Shown here: piece after piece, positions 59,801 through 64,000 of the stretch
How the letters are laid out: every line of letters starts with the position of its first letter
How positions within the stretch are numbered: position 1 is the first letter of the stretch
Source: Bartonella birtlesii IBS 325
GTDB taxonomy: Bacteria; Pseudomonadota; Alphaproteobacteria; Rhizobiales; Rhizobiaceae
Assembly (NCBI RefSeq): GCF_000273375.1
Contig: NZ_CM001557.1
Location: forward strand, 596,484-660,483
DNA: 64,000 nt
Direction: 5' to 3'
Made by a program: the position numbers and the translations under genes
Notes under the pieces: generated by a model
Told to the model about the DNA's origin: nothing
Databases searched by the model: none
Seen by the model: only the letters and a program-made list of their open reading frames with translations

Positions 59801-62800
59801 ATTAAAAATGGTGGTCCGAGAATAACATTTGGCGGGATTCATGCGGCTGATAAAACAATTACAGGAGTAGCAGATGGTGTTAATGAGCACGATGCTGTTA
59901 ATCTTTCACAATTGTATAAAATGAAATATGAGTTAGAAGACAATAGTCTTGTTAAATGGAATGAGGGCGAAAAGCTTATTACCATTGGTGCTGAAAAAGG
60001 CGGTAACGAAATCAAAATTGCGAACTCTGAAGGCGAGAATCGTATTATTTCTGGTGTTGCAGTTGGAAAGGTTAGTTCCGATTCAACAGAAGCAATAAAT
60101 GGCCATCAGCTTTTCAATTATGCTGCTAATATATCAGAATATTTTGGTGGTGAGACAGATGTATTGAACGGTATAAAACCAACTTTTACTGTTCAGGGTA
60201 ATGAACATCATAATGTAACGGATGCTTTTACTGCTGTTGATACTTCGATCACAGATATTTATAAGCAGATTAACAATGTAACAAATAATAGTCTTGTTAA
60301 ATGGGATGAAGGCGAAAAGCTTATTACCATTGGTAAGGAAAAAGGTGGTACGAAAATTGATATCACAGGAACTGATGGAGTGCGGACCATTGCGGGGGTA
60401 AAAAATGGAATGATTTCAGAAGCTTCAACAGAAGCAATAAATGGTAGTCAGATTAATAAGATATCTGGAGATATTGCAAAATTCTTTGGTGGAGATGCGG
60501 CATTTCAGAATGGCGCCTTTGTAGGACCAAACTATAATTTATCTACAGTTTCTGCAGATGGTAAAGTAGAACAGAAAATTTTTAACGATGTTGGTTCCGC
60601 GTTGACAGGACTTGATGCGAATGTCAAAAATGTAAATAGTCGTTTGACACATGTCACCAATGAATTTAATCAGAAATTTAATGATTTCTCTAAAGATGCT
60701 TTGCTTTGGAGTGAAGAAGAACAGGCGTTTGTTGCACTTCATGGACCAAATGGAGAAAAAACAGAAAGTAAGATTACTTACCTTTTGAATGGGGATATTT
60801 CTGAAGATTCAACAGATGCTATAAATGGTTCCCAACTTTATTCTATGAGTAACAAAATCGCTAATTATTTTGGTGGCGGTGCCTCATTCAAGAATAAAGA
60901 ATGGACCGATCCTACTTTCAAAATTTCTCAGCGTAATGAAGATGGCACTATTGTTGAGAAAAAGCATCATAATGTCGCTGATGCTTTTGAAGGTGTCGAC
61001 AATTCTATCACGGATATCTATAGCCAGATTAATAATGTTACAGAAAATAGTCTTGTGAAGCAAGAAGGAGGTTCTGAGGGTCTTATTACCGTTGGTAAGG
61101 CAACAGGTGGTAGTAAAATCAGCATTGCAAATAAGAACAATGAGGATCGGACACTTTCTGGTGTGAAAGATGGGACACTTTCGATAATCTCGACTGAAGC
61201 AGTAAATGGTTCACAGCTCTTTACTACTAATCAGAATGTTAAGGCTGTAACAGGTGATCTGAAAACAGTTGCTGAAAATACATCAAAATATTTTGGTGGT
61301 AATACAGATGTGCTTGCAGGTATAAAACCAACTTTCCTTATTCAGGGGGAAACATATCATAATGTTTTTGATGCGTTTACTGGTGTCAATACTTCTATCA
61401 CAAATATTGATAATAAGATTTCCGATGTGGTAAAAAATAGTCTTGTTAAGCAAAACGGAGGTGTGTCGGGTGTTATTACCATTGGTAAGGATACAGCAGG
61501 TACTGAGATTAATATTGCAGGATATGCTGGTGTAGAGCGCACTATCTCTGGTGTAAGGGCAGCTGAAAAAGGTAACGAAGCTGTTAACAAAGATCAACTT
61601 GATAAAAGCATAGAGAAGATATCTAAAGATATTGAGACAGCAAGTGCTGCTGCGGTTCTCTACGATAAAGATGCAAATGGTAGTGTTAATTACGGTAGTG
61701 TAACTTTAGGCGGCAATAAGAACAACGGACCAGTTGCTCTCCTGAATGTTAAGGATGGTAAAATTTCTCAAGATTCCCATGATGCGATCAATGGTAGCCA
61801 GATTAATAAAATATCAGGAGATATTGCAAATTACTTTGGTGGTGGCACTTCATTCGAAAATGGTGCTTTTAAAGGACCAAAATATAGCTTATCTGTTATT
61901 CTCGAAGATGGTACAGTAGGAAATGTTAATCATCGTGATGTTGGCTCAGCGTTGACAGGGCTTGATGCGAATGTCAAAAGTGTAAATACTCGTTTAACAA
62001 ATGTTGCCAATAACTTTAATCAGAAGATTGAAGGTATCTCTAAAGATGCTTTATTGTGGGATGATGAAGAACAGGCGTTTGTTGCACGTCATGAAAAAGA
62101 TGGACAGAAGACAAGCAGCAAATTGAAGTATCTTTTGGATGGTGACATTTCTAAAGGTTCAGCGGATGCCATTACGGGTAACCAGCTTTATCTCATGAGC
62201 AATCAACTTGCTGCTTATTTTGGTGGTGGTGCTAAATATGAGAATGGCAAATGGACAGCACCTAATTTCGTGATTTCTCAAGTCAATGCTGATGGCACAA
62301 TTGTTAAGAATGAGCATGATAATGTTGCTGATGCTTTTGGTAGTATTAATAACGGGATGTCAAATATTAATAACCGTATTGACGATGTCATAAACAAGGT
62401 CGATTCAGATGCTTTAAAGTGGAATAAAGAAAAAGAAGCCTATGATGCTGGTCGTGATGGTCAACCGAGCAAAATTATCAATGTAGCTAATGGCAAAATT
62501 GAAAAAGATTCAAAAGATGCGGTAAATGGTGGACAACTGTGGGAAACAAACGAACGTATCTCCGGTGTTGAAAAAGATGTTAAGCATATTTCAAATAGAG
62601 TTGATAACATTTCCAATACCATTGCTGATATTGGTGACACAGTTATCAATATTGATGCCAAAATTGATAATGTTGAAAACAAAGTTAACGACATTGCTGA
62701 GGATGCTATTCGCTATGACAGGGATGAAAATGGTAAAAAAACTAATAAAATCACTTTAAAAGGTGGTGATGCTAGTGAGCCTGTTATGATTGATAATGTT

Positions 62801-63259
62801 GCTAATGGTCGCATCGAAGAGGGTTCGAAAGAAGCTATAAATGGTGGTCAGCTTCATGATTATACCCAAGAACAGATGAAAATTGTTCTCGATCAATCAA
62901 AGCACTACACAGATCAACGGATAAATAATATCAGGATTGATGCTATTGATGAAGCCGTTGAACGTGCTAACAACTACACCAATATAAAGTTTGATGCTTT
63001 AAATTATAGCATAGAAAATGTGCGCAAAGAAGCAAGACAAGCAGCAGCTATTGGTTTAGCAGTGTCTAACTTACGCTACAATGATACACCTGGAAAATTA
63101 AGTGTTGGATTTGGTTCTGGCTTATGGCGTAGCCAATCTGCATTTGCCTTTGGTGCTGGTTATACATCAGAGAAGGGAAATATCCGGTCTAATGTATCTG
63201 TTACCACTTCTGGTGGTCATTGGGGTGTAGGTGCAGGATTCAATATGACCTTGAACTGA
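56825..63259 (+). CDS. Trimeric autotransporter adhesin (Vomp/BadA/YadA family)
   Basis: 2144 residues. The signal peptide (VRTVTLGAAVATLLSSVSPV, cleavage near residue 32) is followed by a YadA-like head at about residues 169-365 made of SxAIGxxAxA repeats (SVAIGKVASASGYNSIALG). Neck motifs DAVNxxQLK recur near residues 420, 551, 669, 788, 904 and 1023, separated by GWKLSVDGNNATDVKAG-type modules. A long stalk has repeating FGGxxxF and STEAINGSQ modules. A coiled coil near 2000-2060 precedes the 70-residue membrane anchor (AIGLAVSNLRYNDTPGKLSV to GVGAGFNMTLN). Three chains form one outer-membrane barrel and a fibre that binds host matrix in Bartonella. ATG 56825 follows GGAGGAGG; an earlier codon at 56783 is unnecessary. 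Confidence 0.95.
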   Translation: MKKLYSKSNLVRTVTLGAAVATLLSSVSPVFAANLSIVGNVNRSTGAPEVMYPWGSHGSVVFAGDDDYCGVDNVVGRGGVQQQGIPDNLRISAKEQYNRFINNQEFNGGTHPYGTTTRQEIWGADGFTGPRVTPTTGSGYMGAGSTGGFAGALPEAYGIYSFATGCGSAATGNYSTVFGAGATAKAGGAQAFGVSALASGRASVAMGVGSEASEVSTVAIGGIATASGKRSISIGDSSKATLDDAIAVGSNAEGTGINSVAIGKVASASGYNSIALGLKTMATNEYAIAIGSKAEAQALGSIAIGGGEPAESGEERKVIAKGKNSIAIGSHTYAETAHSVAIGINAHVRVIDGVAVGGGSVSRVESGAFGYDPVANTATTKSDLAWKSTGGDFSVGNTNQNLTRQITNVAAGSADTDAVNVAQLKALRDVMAGAGGWKISVNDVNPTDVTSGSTVDFSVTYKDEAGKDNLKIEKQNGDDKQKVKFSLSDTLKLTSVTTGQASMSDDGFVIGDTRVTVDGFGFNGNNGPSITVEGIDAGNQKITNVADATEDHDAVNYKQLKEVQKGIKTSWQLSVNGGDAMSIGPNEMVNLEAVSNNGKQNIKIEKGEDHNVKFALADDINVMSVTAGESIMDAAGFRFEGGNGPSITINGMHAGNQTIKGVAAGEEDTDAVNYKQLKDLETVATQGWKLSVDGNNATDVKAGSTVDLVAGETEDGNKNIKIAKDNNTVTFALNDTLQLTSVTTGNSVMSSDGFKFIDGNGPEITLDGIKAGNKKITEVADGTDNTDAVNYKQLKDVRQLAENGWKLSVDGNNATDVKAGSTVDLVASASEDGSKNIKIAKDNNKVTFALSDTLKLTSVATGNSIMNSDGFSFIDGGPKIAANGIDAGDKKITKVASGTDDTDAVNYKQLRDFTAGIETGWKLSVNGENPTDVKAGSTVDLIAVKHQEDGELTNIKIVKDENNKVKFDLEEHIKVGSISVGDQTSLTANGLVIKNGGPRITFGGIHAADKTITGVADGVNEHDAVNLSQLYKMKYELEDNSLVKWNEGEKLITIGAEKGGNEIKIANSEGENRIISGVAVGKVSSDSTEAINGHQLFNYAANISEYFGGETDVLNGIKPTFTVQGNEHHNVTDAFTAVDTSITDIYKQINNVTNNSLVKWDEGEKLITIGKEKGGTKIDITGTDGVRTIAGVKNGMISEASTEAINGSQINKISGDIAKFFGGDAAFQNGAFVGPNYNLSTVSADGKVEQKIFNDVGSALTGLDANVKNVNSRLTHVTNEFNQKFNDFSKDALLWSEEEQAFVALHGPNGEKTESKITYLLNGDISEDSTDAINGSQLYSMSNKIANYFGGGASFKNKEWTDPTFKISQRNEDGTIVEKKHHNVADAFEGVDNSITDIYSQINNVTENSLVKQEGGSEGLITVGKATGGSKISIANKNNEDRTLSGVKDGTLSIISTEAVNGSQLFTTNQNVKAVTGDLKTVAENTSKYFGGNTDVLAGIKPTFLIQGETYHNVFDAFTGVNTSITNIDNKISDVVKNSLVKQNGGVSGVITIGKDTAGTEINIAGYAGVERTISGVRAAEKGNEAVNKDQLDKSIEKISKDIETASAAAVLYDKDANGSVNYGSVTLGGNKNNGPVALLNVKDGKISQDSHDAINGSQINKISGDIANYFGGGTSFENGAFKGPKYSLSVILEDGTVGNVNHRDVGSALTGLDANVKSVNTRLTNVANNFNQKIEGISKDALLWDDEEQAFVARHEKDGQKTSSKLKYLLDGDISKGSADAITGNQLYLMSNQLAAYFGGGAKYENGKWTAPNFVISQVNADGTIVKNEHDNVADAFGSINNGMSNINNRIDDVINKVDSDALKWNKEKEAYDAGRDGQPSKIINVANGKIEKDSKDAVNGGQLWETNERISGVEKDVKHISNRVDNISNTIADIGDTVINIDAKIDNVENKVNDIAEDAIRYDRDENGKKTNKITLKGGDASEPVMIDNVANGRIEEGSKEAINGGQLHDYTQEQMKIVLDQSKHYTDQRINNIRIDAIDEAVERANNYTNIKFDALNYSIENVRKEARQAAAIGLAVSNLRYNDTPGKLSVGFGSGLWRSQSAFAFGAGYTSEKGNIRSNVSVTTSGGHWGVGAGFNMTLN
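58883..58954 (+). repeat. 72-base exact repeat in the adhesin, copy 1
   Basis: It is identical over 72 bases to 59234-59305, 351 bases further on (a multiple of three). It encodes GWKLSVDGNNATDVKAGSTV and four further residues. Confidence 0.92.
59234..59305 (+). repeat. 72-base exact repeat in the adhesin, copy 2
   Basis: Second exact copy. Recombination with copy 1 would delete or duplicate a 117-residue neck-plus-module unit in frame. Confidence 0.92.
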
Positions 63260-63289
63260 TAATTAACAACATACATTGAGAAAAGTTAA

Positions 63290-63332
63290 TTCGCCCTTGT
63301 TTTAGATAAAAACAAGGGCGAAAATTTATTTT
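63290..63332 (+). terminator. Strong terminator of the adhesin gene
   Basis: The 14-pair perfect stem TTCGCCCTTGTTTT (63290-63303) / AAAACAAGGGCGAA (63309-63322) with loop AGATA is followed by AAATTTATTTT. It is placed 30 bases after the adhesin stop. Confidence 0.9.
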
Positions 63333-63811
63333 AATAAGCCATTAACAAATGAGATTTTTAAAGAAAAACATCAAAAAAAATGAATAATAAAATACAACAC
63401 ATTATTAATGCTAAAGTTATATCTTCATCTCAATTTATAATTTAATAAAAAAAGAGATCACTATATACTAATAGTTTACGTTTTTCATGAAAAAATAGTC
63501 AAAAAGAATATAAATCAAATATATTACTTAACTTTACAAGTAAAAATCCACTAACTTAGCATAAGAATATGCTTCTGCAAATTTATCTAAACAGACCTAT
63601 TATTCAAATACATATCGCCGCAAAAATAAAACTGCCAACAACCTTAAAGTTTTCTTGAAAGCAATTTTTTAACTATGAGTTCATGCGGAAATAACCTCTC
63701 TCACTCGTCTTTAATAGCTAATTTAATGTAAGACAAAAATTATAAATTGAAATATGTCTTTTTTATGTCATAAATATATTGATTTGATTTTTTTTCATTG
63801 GGGCACTTGTG
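63333..63811. other. AT-rich gap before the next exported protein
   Basis: About 480 bases of extremely AT-rich sequence with no gene, like the leader of the adhesin before it. Confidence 0.45.
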
Positions 63812-64000
63812 ATGAAAGAATTATCTATCATATCAAAGAGTAATAATTGGAATTACGGACATTTCTCTCGACATTTGTTTAAAAATCTTTTTTTGGGAAC
63901 TACAATTGTTGCATTTTTATCAAATACCTTTCCCGTTTATGCGAAAAATTTTGATGTACAAGTCGTAATAACTTCGTATAGCATACATTATACGAAGTTA
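63812..64000 (+). CDS. Start of a second exported (adhesin-like) protein, 3' part replaced by linker
   Basis: ATG 63812 opens a frame to the window end. Residues 1-45 look like a long signal peptide of autotransporter type: a polar start, then HLFKNLFLGTTIVAFLSNTF and PVYA before the probable cleavage. Mature residues begin KNFDVQ. From codon 51 the frame leaves biological sequence and reads VVITSYSIHYTKL, the translation of a loxP-containing sequencing linker (63964-64000). Its position after a large adhesin suggests a tandem Vomp-type gene, as in other Bartonella, but only about 50 genuine residues are present. Confidence 0.7.
   Translation, partial: MKELSIISKSNNWNYGHFSRHLFKNLFLGTTIVAFLSNTFPVYAKNFDVQVVITSYSIHYTKL
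63964..64000. other. loxP-containing sequencing linker (artefact)
   Basis: CGTAATAACTTCGTATAGCA and the following 17 bases contain the loxP arms ATAACTTCGTATA and TATACGAAGTTA(T) around the spacer GCATACAT. Including the leading CGTA, this equals, as I remember it, the reverse complement of the 454 Titanium paired-end circularisation linker. Natural bacterial DNA would not be expected to carry this exact sequence. Confidence 0.93.

Noticed and set aside
63964..64000. A natural or engineered Cre/lox recombination site
   Set aside because: The flanking CGTA matches the 454 linker beyond loxP itself and the site sits at the very end of the sequence, so untrimmed linker is the better explanation.

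Overview
The window looks like a stretch of a Bartonella chromosome (Alphaproteobacteria, Hyphomicrobiales). The DNA is AT-rich with long gaps between genes. The core gene sets are alphaproteobacterial: GcrA, a divergent irr / fabA-fabB-fabI locus, rpsT-dnaA-dnaN-recF, and cyoABCD. The right end carries a very large Vomp/BadA-type trimeric autotransporter adhesin followed by the start of another exported protein. I cannot name the species from the sequence alone.

Layout. 1-1331: end of a Tim44-like protein and an Smr-domain protein. 1683-4876: argD-argF-hslO operon (minus). 5313-5840: gcrA. 6325-9313: cytochrome c maturation genes ccmA-B-C-D-G (minus). 9601-17999: acnA, rpsT, dnaA (with a perfect DnaA box upstream), dnaN, recF, aroQ. 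18115-22576: cyoABCD quinol oxidase; CyoD carries an unusual 20-residue tandem-repeat tail. 22934-27550: gpsA, then fabA-fabB-fabI (minus) divergent from irr. 28230-32062: SH3 protein, rpsU, fhs. 32607-40878: tRNA-Arg, an RND efflux pair, pgi, tRNA-Ser(CGA), rplU-rpmA. 42279-45209: an EIIA-HPr-EI phosphotransferase fusion and tRNA-Ser(GGA).

45210-56800 is an accessory region rich in broken genes. From the sequence I read a decayed microcin C-like cluster on the minus strand: a tiny ORF ending in Asn (mccA-like), a degraded mccB-like adenylyltransferase (48106-48608) and a frameshifted MFS exporter (46874-48024). A broken GNAT acetyltransferase converges on it. Beside it is an intact MFS / ATP-grasp ligase pair that resembles a dipeptide-ligase/exporter module. 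A methyltransferase, another MFS transporter, two overlapping unknown genes and a dead phage repressor follow.

56825-64000: the 2144-residue adhesin, a strong terminator, and a second exported protein whose reading frame runs into a loxP-containing sequence (63964-64000). That sequence matches, as I remember it, the 454 paired-end linker, and it is translated as the familiar contaminant peptide VITSYSIHYTKL. The window's final bases are therefore very probably a sequencing/assembly artefact. Several frameshifts sit in short homopolymers (in ccmG, the GNAT gene, the MFS gene and the phage repressor). Given that linker, some of these may be uncorrected pyrosequencing errors, not real gene loss.
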